IMG/VR virus record: IMGVR_UViG_3300046003_004948
Coordinates: 1-62,345 of that record
Strand: one strand, 5' to 3'
From: a virus
DNA: 62,345 nucleotides
Every line of letters begins with the position of its first letter. Position 1 is the first letter of the stretch. Positions 39,983-49,409 of this stretch are shown piece by piece. A program made the position numbers and the translations under genes. The notes under the pieces were generated by a model. The model was not told where the DNA came from, did no database searches, and saw nothing but the letters and a program-made list of their open reading frames with translations.

Positions 39983-42900
39983 TTATTGTAAAGAAAAGCC
40001 GACAATGGCTGGTTTAGTGATGCTTGTAGTATTAGTTCCTGCGTAAGCGACAAATGTTCCTGTAGTCGCGGCAGATGAATTGATATTCGGGGATTCTGCC
40101 AACGCTGCAACAGATAGCGTCCAATTTCCGATGTTAGTCAATCCAGTGAATTGCACACCAGTTTGATTAGTGATTATTGATTCAAAATAACCAGCCAAAG
40201 AGTTATCAATTGAAACGCTATAACCTGTTGCGCTTGCCACAGATGCCCATCGTCCCGTAAGTTTGAAATCGCTTGATGTCTGATCGAATCCTGAGAATGT
40301 TGCGATATTGGGCGTGGACAACTGTTTAATCTGAGTATCGCCAACAACAATTACTCCCGTATAGTAAGTATTTTCTAAGAAATCTTGAGTTATTGCTTTT
40401 TCAATTGTATCAAATTTTCCTGTATCGTAACGAGAAGCTGTAACGCCATATTCGTTTTGAGAATTTTCGCGGATTGAAATGATTTTGTATATTTGATCAG
40501 ATGCCGCTGTTCGCTCAATTCTATAAACACTTCCAGCTTTTACTGCTGGCAAGAAGCTAACATTAGGATCGTTTTGATTGAGAGAAATAATGCTTCCATA
40601 ATCAACACCTGAATTATTGAAACCAGTTAGCGATATTTTTGTGATCTGTGAAATATTGTAGGCGTTGATTTCGCTATCTAAAATGCCATTTGTAGCTGGA
40701 TATAAATCGCCATCCCAGTTTATAGCGCCCGATATTTGACCGCTTGTTGCACCACGTTTATTTGGCGCTGCTGAGTCATAAGCAAATCCAGTGTAATTGC
40801 CACTATCTCCTTTTGCTGATGGAGAAATATCTGCGCCATAAAATACACCTGTATTAGTGATTACCTTATCGTATGTATTGTTGTTTTGAAATGCCAATCC
40901 AGTTGCGAAAACAAAACCAGTAGCTCCCGTATTATAGTAACAATATAATTTTTGACCAGCCGAACCAGTTCCTGTATATGCTGGAAATTGATACGGATAA
41001 ATTGTAGAGTTAGCAAAGCCATTAGTATAACCCGAAAACTTATATAAACCGCTCAAACTAGAATGAGTCAATAATCCTGTAATAGAAAATTGTTCAACTC
41101 TTTGTCTTCCAGTTGCTGCTAATTGCTCTAACTCGGAAGATGTAGAATAACCTGTTGGAGTATAAAGAGTAATAAATCCAGTATATTGTGTAGCATCAAA
41201 TTGATTGTCGATTCGAAGCGTTTTATTCACTAGGTCTACGTCTAACACCCTGCCATAGTTAGTAGCACGGGTTTTCATTTCGTCTTCAATAATAATCAAA
41301 TCTCCAGGTCTGCATAGAAGAGCTTCTAATCCAGCAGAAAAGTCTACGCTCTGATTTTCTTTCGTGGTTTGATAAATAATATGCTGACCAATGCGGCGAG
41401 CCATAGCTCTCGATGTGACACCAGATGTATTGATTGTTGTTTTAAAAACACCTCTTTTACGAATATCTTGTTCGTCTTGAATGTATTCTACTTTTGTTTT
41501 ATAGTTATCAAAACGATCCAAGTATACTACCTCAACAGTATTAAACTGCAAGTCTCTGCGAATGTTGCTGTAATTAAAAGTTCCGTCTTTAGTATTGACA
41601 TTATTAAACAAAGCAATTGGAGTTCTTGGTCTATCATCGAGGAAGTGAATTTCAGAACCGCCGAAGAAAACTATGCCGCGAAACAAGTTAGCAATTACAT
41701 TGATAGCATCATACACTTTTGTTTGCTCTTTAAAAAGAATGTTGCAAGAGAATCGCGGCTCTAATCCACCAACACCATCGCTAACGCCAATAAAGTAACC
41801 CTCATCATCTACTGCATCGCAGAATCTAGCGATTTTATAAAGCTCCCATTTATTGACTTGTGATTCATCAATATAAGCTCCCAAGCCATAACGCTTGCTC
41901 GTTAGTAGATCATACAATATCCACGCTGGATTGTCCGTCCAACCCTCGGTAAAAGAGCCATCCCAATCTCCTTGGTAGATTTGCTGTGTAGTAGTATATT
42001 CTTTTGCGCTTTTGACATATCGAATATCTAGTCTAGTGTCAGAATCTATAATTTCATAATTCGATGGTATTTTAACTTTTTTTAATTTGCAGTCATAACT
42101 GCGCTCTGGAATAGAGCCGAAAGCTCTAGCGTCTAATTTAATTCCAGCGATTGCTGAAAATGGATAAGAAAGTCTTTGGTCGATTATTTCAGTTACTTTA
42201 CCAAGTGAGATTTCTTTATTGATAAGAGTCGAGTTTGTTTCGCAAGACAATTTAACAACTTTAATATATCGTTTAGTGGTAGATGGATCTTCACCATCAT
42301 CAAGAGCTGGAAGATCAAATGGACGAGTTAAGTTTGCGTCATTTAAATTTTCCCCATTAATCAATTTAACAGAGTCTTTTAGTAGATCCTCTGCTTCACT
42401 ATAATCTGCGCCAAAATCAATTATATAAGCGCCTTCAATCAAGCCAACTATAGAATAAGAATACGATTTAACATCTTTCTTTTCTCCATTTGTTATCTTT
42501 CCAGTTTCAATTTTGATTGCTACAATCGAGGGAATTTTTGAACCAGCCTCTAACTTGCCAACATCTTTAACGCCTTCAGTAGCTATATGTATTGTGTCTG
42601 ATAGCGCATTGACAATGATTGAAAGTGATACTTTATCGACAAAAGGATTTTCAATAGTATGTGTTACAGCTAAAGAATTGTAATCTTTTTTCTCATTGTC
42701 ATTATTCCAATCAGAGTAATTGTTTTGAGCTTTTCCATAAGCTCTTTGATCATTCGATCCTTCTTGTCCAGCAATCAAAGCCGTTTGAGATACGCTTAAA
42801 TTATTGCTATTTAAACCAGCAGCGCCAAGCCTAAATTGAGTGTCTTTATTGTTGACAACGATTCTTTGTATTGCTTGTGATTTAACAAACGGTCCAAGCA

Positions 42901-44083
42901 ACTTTGCCTCATAAGCATAATCATTTATCACTTTATCAAAACCGCTTAGACTGTTTTGAAATTCTTCGCCATTTTTAAATTGACACGATACATTAGAAAA
43001 ATTAAATAATTCGTTAGTTCTATTAGATATTTGAGATGTTTTTTCTAACGCTCGCAACTCAACATCGTTTTTATTTAAAGCTTTTAATAAGCTTTTGGAA
43101 AAGTAATACCAGTTACCGCTTGCATCTTTTGGATTTCTTAATTCTCTTAATGGAGCTGCAATAATAACAATACTCTTAACGTCTCCCGTGTATTGATTAT
43201 TTGAAATGACTGGTTGGGTTAATGTATATACATAATCGAACTTATCAGACAAACCTTTAATTGAAAAATCTATATCTTGGCTGCTTTGAATTTGTTCATT
43301 TAAATTTATTTTTTGATTACCCAAGTCAATGATAATAAAACAAGTATTAACAAGTCCAGGAATACGCTTATTAGAAACGTAATTTGATTGACTCATTAGA
43401 CTTTTTATCTTATCTAATGTTTTGATATTTTCCTTGGCAATTGAGCGAACAATAGAGTCTTTATTGTTTTTCGACTCATTTAAAATATGATTTTGAAAAG
43501 AATTTAAAATCGCTGATTTTTGAACAATTGGAGATGCGTGATGAATTTCAATTTTATTATCTGCTAGACCCCAATACGCTGGCAGTGGATTTTTAACGCT
43601 TATATTTAGAAAGTTATTCCAACTTTTTTCATACAACGGAATCGTTGTGGCAAATCGCTCAACACCTAGCAACTCAACACGTAGCAATTTTGTTTTTGCA
43701 AAAAAAACTCCTTCAGTTGACAGAGGTTGCTTAACAATAGTTTTGAACTTTTCATTTTCAATGTAGATGCTACTAATCGCATTAGTTAAATTAGCAATCG
43801 ACAAACTACCATAACTTTTTGCAGGATTCAAGCTTTCAGTGTTTTGTATAGGCGTATTATCTAAATAAATACCTTTAAAAATACTTTCTTCTAATAAGGC
43901 TCCATTTTGATCTACTAATCCGTCAATGGGTCCATCGGAAATTAAATCAATAATCTCTGCAACACTATAAGAAGAAATAGATTTGAATCCTCCTAGTTTT
44001 GGTGGATTTAGAATAGCAGGTTTTGGCTTCGGCGCTCCCTTACCAGCTCCTCTAACTAAAAGTTTTTTATTAACGTGTTTCAT
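39983..44083 (-). CDS. J: Central tail hub/host-specificity protein (lambda gpJ-like)
   Basis: 1366 aa. The N-terminus has GFKSISSYSVAEIIDLISDG PIDGLVD-type sequence, the lambda J start pattern. In the middle, NPAWILYDLLTSKRYGLGAY is the hallmark 'NPAw.~~Dll~~~~~GLG' of J/TipJ. RFSCNILFKEQTKVYDAINV and GSEIHFLDDRP continue the hub fold, and AMARRIGQHIIYQT plus LEALLCRPGDLIII match the family block. Residues beyond ~1000 hold beta-sandwich and FNIII-like domains (TGRWASVASATGYSVSI) that probably reach the receptor. It overlaps the I-like gene by one base (TAATG). It forms the tail tip that recognises the host. Confidence 0.9.
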   Translation of the reverse strand: MKHVNKKLLVRGAGKGAPKPKPAILNPPKLGGFKSISSYSVAEIIDLISDGPIDGLVDQNGALLEESIFKGIYLDNTPIQNTESLNPAKSYGSLSIANLTNAISSIYIENEKFKTIVKQPLSTEGVFFAKTKLLRVELLGVERFATTIPLYEKSWNNFLNISVKNPLPAYWGLADNKIEIHHASPIVQKSAILNSFQNHILNESKNNKDSIVRSIAKENIKTLDKIKSLMSQSNYVSNKRIPGLVNTCFIIIDLGNQKINLNEQIQSSQDIDFSIKGLSDKFDYVYTLTQPVISNNQYTGDVKSIVIIAAPLRELRNPKDASGNWYYFSKSLLKALNKNDVELRALEKTSQISNRTNELFNFSNVSCQFKNGEEFQNSLSGFDKVINDYAYEAKLLGPFVKSQAIQRIVVNNKDTQFRLGAAGLNSNNLSVSQTALIAGQEGSNDQRAYGKAQNNYSDWNNDNEKKDYNSLAVTHTIENPFVDKVSLSIIVNALSDTIHIATEGVKDVGKLEAGSKIPSIVAIKIETGKITNGEKKDVKSYSYSIVGLIEGAYIIDFGADYSEAEDLLKDSVKLINGENLNDANLTRPFDLPALDDGEDPSTTKRYIKVVKLSCETNSTLINKEISLGKVTEIIDQRLSYPFSAIAGIKLDARAFGSIPERSYDCKLKKVKIPSNYEIIDSDTRLDIRYVKSAKEYTTTQQIYQGDWDGSFTEGWTDNPAWILYDLLTSKRYGLGAYIDESQVNKWELYKIARFCDAVDDEGYFIGVSDGVGGLEPRFSCNILFKEQTKVYDAINVIANLFRGIVFFGGSEIHFLDDRPRTPIALFNNVNTKDGTFNYSNIRRDLQFNTVEVVYLDRFDNYKTKVEYIQDEQDIRKRGVFKTTINTSGVTSRAMARRIGQHIIYQTTKENQSVDFSAGLEALLCRPGDLIIIEDEMKTRATNYGRVLDVDLVNKTLRIDNQFDATQYTGFITLYTPTGYSTSSELEQLAATGRQRVEQFSITGLLTHSSLSGLYKFSGYTNGFANSTIYPYQFPAYTGTGSAGQKLYCYYNTGATGFVFATGLAFQNNNTYDKVITNTGVFYGADISPSAKGDSGNYTGFAYDSAAPNKRGATSGQISGAINWDGDLYPATNGILDSEINAYNISQITKISLTGFNNSGVDYGSIISLNQNDPNVSFLPAVKAGSVYRIERTAASDQIYKIISIRENSQNEYGVTASRYDTGKFDTIEKAITQDFLENTYYTGVIVVGDTQIKQLSTPNIATFSGFDQTSSDFKLTGRWASVASATGYSVSIDNSLAGYFESIITNQTGVQFTGLTNIGNWTLSVAALAESPNINSSAATTGTFVAYAGTNTTSITKPAIVGFSLQ

Positions 44084-44697
44084 TATGAGGTTCTATCATT
44101 GTTGAGAGCTTGTCCATCTGAAAATAGAGAATTTTCTTTTTCAAAGGCTTGTGGGTAAGATTTAATCGTTGATTGTATAACAGCAGAGCCAACCCTAAGT
44201 CTGCCATAACCTACAGGCACAGGAATGCCTTGTTCAGCAGTGTTCGCTTTAGAAGAAAACAAGAAGGACTGTTTTGCAGAATTAACATCCGCAGAAGGTC
44301 TATCCATTTTTGGTTTTGGGGCAAGTGCCATTTGAAGACCCATCATTACCACACTTACTGCTAATTGAGAGAGAATTGCATTTTGTGCAATAAATGCTCC
44401 AGCTTTCAATATGAATGGAATAACAAATGCAAGAGGTCCATGACCACATACCAAAGGAACAATATCAATCTTTTGATTATCCGACACAATAGACAACTCT
44501 TCAATACTTGTCATCTTTTTGCCATCCACAAGCAAAGTAAAATGAATACCTTGATTAGCCAACTCCACTATTCTATTGCGAAAATTACCATGAGCGCAAG
44601 AAATGGCATCAAAAACCTCTTTTGGGCGTTTGATTGCTAAACTAAAAGTTTTTCTAAACTCTTTTGCCAATATACCATGTAGTGTTACTTGTGTCAT
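44083..44697 (-). CDS. I: Tail assembly protein (lambda gpI-like)
   Basis: 204 aa from ATG 44697. The start 16 codons upstream (44745) is rejected because the ATGA overlap with the previous gene fits 44697. MTQVTLHGILAKEFRKTFSL and ANQGIHFTLLVDGKKM form a ubiquitin-like N-terminal domain. A hydrophobic stretch (LAFVIPFILKAGAFIAQNA and SQLAVSVVMMGLQMALAP) follows. Then QGIPVPVGYGRLRVGSAVIQ is the diagnostic C-terminal motif of lambda I-like proteins. It assists assembly of the tail tip and lies between K and J as in lambda. Confidence 0.9.
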   Translation of the reverse strand: MTQVTLHGILAKEFRKTFSLAIKRPKEVFDAISCAHGNFRNRIVELANQGIHFTLLVDGKKMTSIEELSIVSDNQKIDIVPLVCGHGPLAFVIPFILKAGAFIAQNAILSQLAVSVVMMGLQMALAPKPKMDRPSADVNSAKQSFLFSSKANTAEQGIPVPVGYGRLRVGSAVIQSTIKSYPQAFEKENSLFSDGQALNNDRTS

Positions 44698-45098
44698 TTT
44701 AATGTTTCCTTCAACCTTGCAAATGCTTTTACATTCAATTCGCATTCGCTAGGCTCATAAATGTGGAATTTTTTAGTATTGAGAGAGTAAATAACAAAAG
44801 GAACGCAACACGCCTCTGCCATTTTGATGTCAAATTCAGATGGATTCTCATCTCCTATAATATGACTATGGAAAATAGCCAACATATCATTATTGTTGGC
44901 AAACATTAGATACGATGCTGGATTAATTGCAAAAAAGTTTTTAGGATCAGCGGCATCATTCTTTTCAACTGTAGCCACATATTCGGGACTATCCCATCCG
45001 ATGAATCCACACACTTCTTGCATTACTTGTCCGTTGCAAGCATTAACTATAAAATCGCGTATTTTAGCGATTGATTTGCTTTGTATTTCTTTAACCAT
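44694..45098 (-). CDS. K: JAMM/MPN-type tail protein (lambda gpK N-domain-like)
   Basis: 134 aa from ATG 45098 (ATG 45125 would overlap L by 35 bp; 45098 overlaps by 8). The JAMM zinc motif is complete: H77-S-H79, seven residues, S87, two residues, D90 (AIFHSHIIGDENPSEFDIKM). Upstream EVCGFIGWD is the Mpr1/Pad1 'E.cGll' Glu. In lambda, K fuses this isopeptidase-like domain to an NlpC/P60 hydrolase; here the NlpC half is absent and the protein ends after the JAMM fold. It probably processes or helps assemble tail-tip proteins and lies between L and I. Confidence 0.85.
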   Translation of the reverse strand: MVKEIQSKSIAKIRDFIVNACNGQVMQEVCGFIGWDSPEYVATVEKNDAADPKNFFAINPASYLMFANNNDMLAIFHSHIIGDENPSEFDIKMAEACCVPFVIYSLNTKKFHIYEPSECELNVKAFARLKETLK

Positions 45099-47376
45099 AC
45101 TTTTCTGTTCCTGGGAATCCGCCAAATGGCAATTCTATGTTTTGTTTTTGAGCATTGATAACTTGTGTAAGTGGTACTGAAGCAGTAACGCTAGTATTTA
45201 AACCAGATGGATTATCGCCTGATACGATTAGTTTTTTGCTAGAATTATTTTGTGCGCTAATTCCTGTAGTATAATCATTGATTTGCATTTCCCACCATCC
45301 TATCAGGCTTTGTGTATTTGATTGTTTTCCAGAAAAATCACTATAGTCTCTATACACCGATTGATTGTGATCGTCAATTCTTACGTTGATGCCGCTAGAA
45401 CCAGTCCAGAATGCTGTTGGTCCAAACTTAATTGGACTTACCAATTCCATATTGCTAACAATTTGATTTGATGCTCCAAGAGGACTTGGAACAAATTCAT
45501 TACCAGTTGGAAATTGCCAATCATTTAATCCAAACTTGAGGCGATATTGATTGCTTACAATGCCATTTTGATAATCAGAATTTTTAAATTTAAAATATTC
45601 ACCTACTGATCCAGATAAAGTAAAACGACTTGTTTCAGATATTCCATCAGTCAATTCAATATAGCCAGCAGTTGTTACAGTAGGCGATAGTCCAGTTGCA
45701 TTTCCACCTGAACATATCAAATGCAATGGTCGCAATTCATCATTTTTCCATGGCAGAGTTAAAGTTCTATTTGTTTGTTGAGCGCCCGTAGTGCGTGTTG
45801 CAAAGTCTAATAAAAGATTTTGCCCAGAAAGGTATAAATTAATACCGCTATATCGACAGCCACCGCTGATATTGTGCAATACCGAATAAAGTTCATTCGG
45901 ATATAAATCACGACCGCTCAATCCAATCCATGTAGAGATTTGGAAGAAGTTATTTCTATGCAAAGGAACAGTTTCTTGATCATAGTAAAGCAAATTTGGA
46001 GGATTAGTTTCAAATACAGCCACTTCACTTAATGAAGGAGAAGCTTTCCCTCCACTGCCAGAGATAACAATTTTCTTAACTGATTCGTTAGCGAAACCCG
46101 TTGTTGCTCTTGCTCCATTAGTTGGCACATTTAATATTCCACTTCTAATTACAACATTGCTTTCATTAAATAGTCGAATGTAAGCATTTCCAAAATCAAT
46201 ACTTGTCTTAGGATTAGTATTGTCATAGATGTCAATTCTATTTATATTTTTAGGGCTGGACCATTCTAAAGTTAATATTCCACCAGTTGGTTTAGATCCA
46301 GTTGCTTGCCAACAATCACTTTTTCCTGTCAATAAATTTACAGCATTAGTTGCTGGCGAACCTGGAACAAAAGAAGATCCAGATACGGCAGCATTAGGAG
46401 CGATGTTGCTATAGCGCAGTGTTTTATTACGCGAGGTAAAATCAACAAAATGCGCTGTTCTTTGTTCAATCAATTCATTAAATTCAACCGCTCCTTTACC
46501 AAAGCGTAATTTGCATCCATCTAGTTTTTTATTGCAACCGTCTCTTTTCCAAATAGATGGATTTTTATCTGGTATTGTAGAGCTAGAGCTAGCATGTCCC
46601 GATTGGCATACATACCAAATTTTTGCGAATTCAGTTTGCGATGAATCTTTTGGATTAGCAATGGTAATCTTTTGATTTTCAATATATGCAGCATCGCCTG
46701 AAACATAAGCTCCTTGTTCTGACCATTTTTTTTGAGCCTGATTAGTAAACCAATCAACTGGATTCGCCACAATGAGCTTTTCTCCTTCTTCAGTAGCAAC
46801 GGGAATGCCATTATAATTGCAGCCATTGCCGCGATAATGCCACGAACAATAACGAGACATAATCAAACGATTATTAACTTCGAAATTTTCCAAGTCTAGT
46901 GGAGAAGTCAACTCTAGCTCAATAAATACTTTGTTTTCTGCTGTCTTTTGACCAATGACAAAAGTATCGTTAGAAAGTTCTGCTGATGCATCAGCTTGAC
47001 TCCAAGGATTTCCGCCATCAAAATTAACATCGTCCAAATACTTTACAAAAGTTCGTTTACGAATGATTTTGGCAAATTGCAAATCATCATTGTTAATCAA
47101 TAGATCAGTAGCAAAATAATCTTTATTTGAGACGCGCATTTTTGGTCGAGCCAACTGACCATTAGCATTGACTTCAAACCCGTCAGTTTCTACAGGAATA
47201 GGCAAGTACTCAACACCCTGCCATACAACTCCTTTGTTATAGACAGATCCACCATGAAATGCAATAAATGCATTTGGATTGTCAACAGTATTGAAATAGA
47301 GTAAAAAAAGCTCTATAATAGCTGTGGGTTGCAGCTCTAATAAACTGCTTGCTATCCGATCTTGTCCTTGTGCCAT
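45091..47376 (-). CDS. L: Minor tail protein (lambda gpL-like) with added carbohydrate-binding domains
   Basis: 761 aa. Residues 1-190 and 275-300 form the gpL fold, with FIELELTSPLDLENFEVNN and a four-cysteine set C177 (RYCSW), C186 (GNGCNYNG), C281 and C288 (GCNKKLDGCKL) as in the iron-sulphur tail protein of lambda. Between the Cys pairs, residues ~205-275 (KWSEQGAYVSGDAAYIEN, WYVCQSGHASSS) resemble a CBM5/12 chitin-binding-like module. Residues ~325-480 look like an F5/8 discoidin domain (AVNLLTGKSDCWQAT, IDIYDN), and the rest looks LamG/concanavalin-like. Lambda L is only about 230 residues, so this is a large expansion. It is the first gene of the tail-tip operon. Confidence 0.85.
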   Translation of the reverse strand: MAQGQDRIASSLLELQPTAIIELFLLYFNTVDNPNAFIAFHGGSVYNKGVVWQGVEYLPIPVETDGFEVNANGQLARPKMRVSNKDYFATDLLINNDDLQFAKIIRKRTFVKYLDDVNFDGGNPWSQADASAELSNDTFVIGQKTAENKVFIELELTSPLDLENFEVNNRLIMSRYCSWHYRGNGCNYNGIPVATEEGEKLIVANPVDWFTNQAQKKWSEQGAYVSGDAAYIENQKITIANPKDSSQTEFAKIWYVCQSGHASSSSTIPDKNPSIWKRDGCNKKLDGCKLRFGKGAVEFNELIEQRTAHFVDFTSRNKTLRYSNIAPNAAVSGSSFVPGSPATNAVNLLTGKSDCWQATGSKPTGGILTLEWSSPKNINRIDIYDNTNPKTSIDFGNAYIRLFNESNVVIRSGILNVPTNGARATTGFANESVKKIVISGSGGKASPSLSEVAVFETNPPNLLYYDQETVPLHRNNFFQISTWIGLSGRDLYPNELYSVLHNISGGCRYSGINLYLSGQNLLLDFATRTTGAQQTNRTLTLPWKNDELRPLHLICSGGNATGLSPTVTTAGYIELTDGISETSRFTLSGSVGEYFKFKNSDYQNGIVSNQYRLKFGLNDWQFPTGNEFVPSPLGASNQIVSNMELVSPIKFGPTAFWTGSSGINVRIDDHNQSVYRDYSDFSGKQSNTQSLIGWWEMQINDYTTGISAQNNSSKKLIVSGDNPSGLNTSVTASVPLTQVINAQKQNIELPFGGFPGTEKYG

Positions 47377-47383
47377 ACTCTAA

Positions 47384-47399
47384 TTTACACTATTATAAA
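47384..47399. promoter_or_regulatory. Overlapping divergent promoters for the tail-tip operon and the 152-aa gene
   Basis: Minus: GTGTAAA (47390-47384), 13 nt from T to ATG 47376. Plus: TATAAA (47394-47399), 14 nt before ATG 47408. Only 31 bp separate the two start codons, so both transcripts must be leaderless or nearly so if these are the -10 elements, and they should compete. Confidence 0.6.
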
Positions 47400-47407
47400 T
47401 TAAAAAA

Positions 47408-47866
47408 ATGAACTTTCAGCAGTTAAACAACAGCAATCCTGTAGTTCAATCAGCATTTGAAGATTTTTGCATTCGCTCTAAGCCTTATGATTTTTGCTCA
47501 ATTAAAAATCCATCAATTCGCACAACACAAATTAAAAAATACTACGAATATCTTGTAGGCGCGACTGACATTTTTTATCTCATGCAAAACGATCATTTAA
47601 GATTCTTTGTTTCCATTAAGCGCGAAGAATCTCAAATAACAATAGAATTTATTTTTGGCGATGCCGCGACAATGTTGAAAGATTTTTGCGTCTTTCGCAG
47701 CCAATATTGGAATCACAATAATTGTCATCTTCCATTCGCCACAGAAATTAAACGCAAGCACAAATTAAAACCATTTTTAAATTTCATCCAAAAAAAAGAT
47801 CCTAGTGCAAAATTTTCCCTTGACAATGGCAAGATTTTGGTATCATATAGCAGAGATGGCTTATAA
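47408..47866 (+). CDS. Hypothetical protein
   Basis: 152 aa, unrecognised. The N-terminal helix (VVQSAFEDFCIRSKPYDFCS) and strands (ATDIFYLMQNDHLRFFVSIK, ITIEFIFGDAATM) are vaguely GNAT-like, but no CoA motif is visible. It is divergent from the tail operon and overlaps the next gene by 11 bp. Confidence 0.65.
   Translation: MNFQQLNNSNPVVQSAFEDFCIRSKPYDFCSIKNPSIRTTQIKKYYEYLVGATDIFYLMQNDHLRFFVSIKREESQITIEFIFGDAATMLKDFCVFRSQYWNHNNCHLPFATEIKRKHKLKPFLNFIQKKDPSAKFSLDNGKILVSYSRDGL
47820..47848 (+). promoter_or_regulatory. Possible internal promoter for the nuclease operon
   Basis: TTGACA (47820-47825), 17 bp, TCATAT (47843-47848), with ATG 47856 13 nt after the first -10 base. The -10 is poor (3 of 6), but the geometry matches other promoters here. 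Confidence 0.35.
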
Positions 47867-48374
47867 AAACAGATACGACAAAACAGGCGAGGCATTCGAG
47901 AGCGGCGATAAAGCTGAGTCCTCGTTTGAAAGCTCTATTAGAAAAGCAGGTTTATCTTGCGAGAAATCCTCTTTTCAAGAAGAGATTCGTCACATTGACT
48001 ATTGGGTCGAAGGATCGAGGCTTCCAAGAACAGCAGTGGATGTAAAATCGCGCAAGAAAGTAAAACGCGCAGATGACAAATACAACGATGATGTAGTGTG
48101 GATTGAGTTTGCCAACGTGCAAGGAAAAAGAGGTTGGCTTTATGGAGCTTCAAACATCATTGCATTTGAGCGTGAACACGACTTCCTGCTGGTAGATAGA
48201 AAGCTTTTGGCGCGGCTCTGTGAAAAGCTATGCGATCTTTCTCAAGTCAACGTAGAGGTTCGTATGCCACTCTATACTGGCTATCAAAGAAGAGGGCGTA
48301 AAGATCTTCTTTCTTTGATTAAAATGACAGACATCGTTGACGGAATCAAACACACAATACTTAAAAAACAATGA
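47856..48374 (+). CDS. Putative PD-(D/E)XK nuclease
   Basis: 172 aa from ATG 47856. The longer frame from 47805 lies inside the previous gene. The core EIRHIDYWVEGSRLPRTAVD followed by VKSRKKV fits D-(X)n-(D/E)-x-K: D in RHIDYW and V-D-V-K in the next strand. A helix and WIEFANVQGKRGWLYGASNI follow, as in small Holliday-resolvase or restriction-like folds. It could cut modified or branched DNA. It is co-directional with kinase, phosphoesterase and ThyX genes and overlaps the next gene by 4 bp. Confidence 0.5.
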   Translation: MAYKNRYDKTGEAFESGDKAESSFESSIRKAGLSCEKSSFQEEIRHIDYWVEGSRLPRTAVDVKSRKKVKRADDKYNDDVVWIEFANVQGKRGWLYGASNIIAFEREHDFLLVDRKLLARLCEKLCDLSQVNVEVRMPLYTGYQRRGRKDLLSLIKMTDIVDGIKHTILKKQ

Positions 48375-48616
48375 AAATGCCTAAAGTAACAATTATCGGT
48401 CAGAACCATCTCTTCCCATGGAAGCTTGGCGACGAACCTGTTTGTGAGCAATTTGAGTCAATGCCCGAAAAATTACACAAAATAGTTCTTGACAAAGTTC
48501 AATACATAATGCAAATTAACTCCACGCAAATTCACGGCAACGAAATATTCATCGACTGTTACGTTACCAACAATTTCGACACTGGACGAGTTGCATTCAA
48601 ATTAACTTATGAATAA
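48371..48616 (+). CDS. Hypothetical 81-aa protein
   Basis: Unrecognised small soluble protein with a FDTGRVAFKL C-terminal strand. Retained because of its ATGA overlap with the nuclease gene and close spacing downstream. Confidence 0.6.
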   Translation: MKMPKVTIIGQNHLFPWKLGDEPVCEQFESMPEKLHKIVLDKVQYIMQINSTQIHGNEIFIDCYVTNNFDTGRVAFKLTYE

Positions 48617-48671
48617 CTTTCAAACAATAACAGCAATAATCATTCTAATTATCCTAGAAACAACAAAATAA
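48609..48671 (+). CDS. Possible 20-aa hydrophobic peptide
   Basis: ATG 48609 overlaps the end of the previous gene; the frame reads MNNFQTITAIIILIILETTK and stops at 48671, just before ATG 48676. The run AIIILIIL could span part of a membrane. It fills an otherwise untranslated gap with coupled starts, but such a short frame may be chance. Confidence 0.3.
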   Translation: MNNFQTITAIIILIILETTK

Positions 48672-48675
48672 CAAT

Positions 48676-48882
48676 ATGGCACATAGCAAATACAGAGTAT
48701 TCGACAAAAAAAATAACTTCCATCAATCGTATGATGGAGCATTAAAAGGTGCAGAACAATGGGCAAGAGATTGCGCAAAGAAAATCGGCGGTTATGTTTT
48801 TCAATATAGCGAGTTCGATTTCGCCAATGTCACGAACCCATTTAAACTCTACGATTTCGTAGATCAAGGTAAATCAAAATGA
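48676..48882 (+). CDS. Hypothetical 68-aa protein
   Basis: MAHSKYRVFDKKNNFHQSYD, then a helix GAEQWARDCAKKIGGYVFQY. It looks like a small alpha/beta phage protein with no known function. It overlaps the phosphoesterase gene by 4 bp (ATGA). Confidence 0.65.
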   Translation: MAHSKYRVFDKKNNFHQSYDGALKGAEQWARDCAKKIGGYVFQYSEFDFANVTNPFKLYDFVDQGKSK

Positions 48883-49409
48883 GTGCATATTTCGTAGGCG
48901 ACCCACACTTGGGTCACAAAAACATCCCTAAATATCGACCATGGGTAAAATCTGTGGAAGACAACACGACAATCTTTTGTCATCATTGGCAACAAACTAT
49001 TCGCAAAAATGACACCGTTTACGTCATGGGCGATGCAGCGTTCTCTGATGAAGCTTTGGCGGTATTCAAAAATCTTCGTGGTCGCAAAATTCTAATCAAA
49101 GGAAATCACGATGATTATGTTTCAACAAAACTCCAAGCAGAAGTGTTTGATGAAATCTATGGCATGTTGTCATATAAGCGAATGTGGCTAACGCATTGTC
49201 CTATTCACCCGCTTGAAATGCGAGGTCGAGTAGCAAACATTCACGGACATGTTCATTCCAAAAGCATCAAAAAGAAAACGTGGTATGGCACTTGGAAAGA
49301 TGATCCTCAATACATCAATACGTGCGTCGATCATGTTTATGAAAAAACTGGAGGCAAGACCATCTTCACCTCTCTTGAAGAAATCAAAGCAAAACTAAAT
49401 ATCAAGTGA
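48879..49409 (+). CDS. Calcineurin-like metallophosphoesterase
   Basis: 176 aa with the complete metal-site motif set: YFVGDPHLGH (D8, H10), VMGDAAF (D52), IKGNHDD (N76, H77), LTHCP (H106) and NIHGHVHS (H122, H124). The fold covers the whole protein, with no extra domains. It overlaps the adjacent P-loop kinase by 4 bp (GTGA). In bacterial and phage end-healing systems a phosphoesterase removes 2',3'-cyclic or 3'-phosphates while a kinase phosphorylates 5'-OH ends, so the pairing suggests nucleic-acid end repair. Other substrates remain possible. Confidence 0.9.
   Translation: MSAYFVGDPHLGHKNIPKYRPWVKSVEDNTTIFCHHWQQTIRKNDTVYVMGDAAFSDEALAVFKNLRGRKILIKGNHDDYVSTKLQAEVFDEIYGMLSYKRMWLTHCPIHPLEMRGRVANIHGHVHSKSIKKKTWYGTWKDDPQYINTCVDHVYEKTGGKTIFTSLEEIKAKLNIK

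Noticed and set aside
41369-41764. Plus-strand open frame of 131 codons inside the J-like gene
   Set aside because: It is antisense to the conserved hub region and its cysteine/serine-rich translation has no coding character.
44698-44745. Longer start for the I-like tail protein
   Set aside because: ATG 44697 overlaps the K stop as ATGA and yields the family N-terminus; the upstream extension is cysteine-rich and runs inside K.
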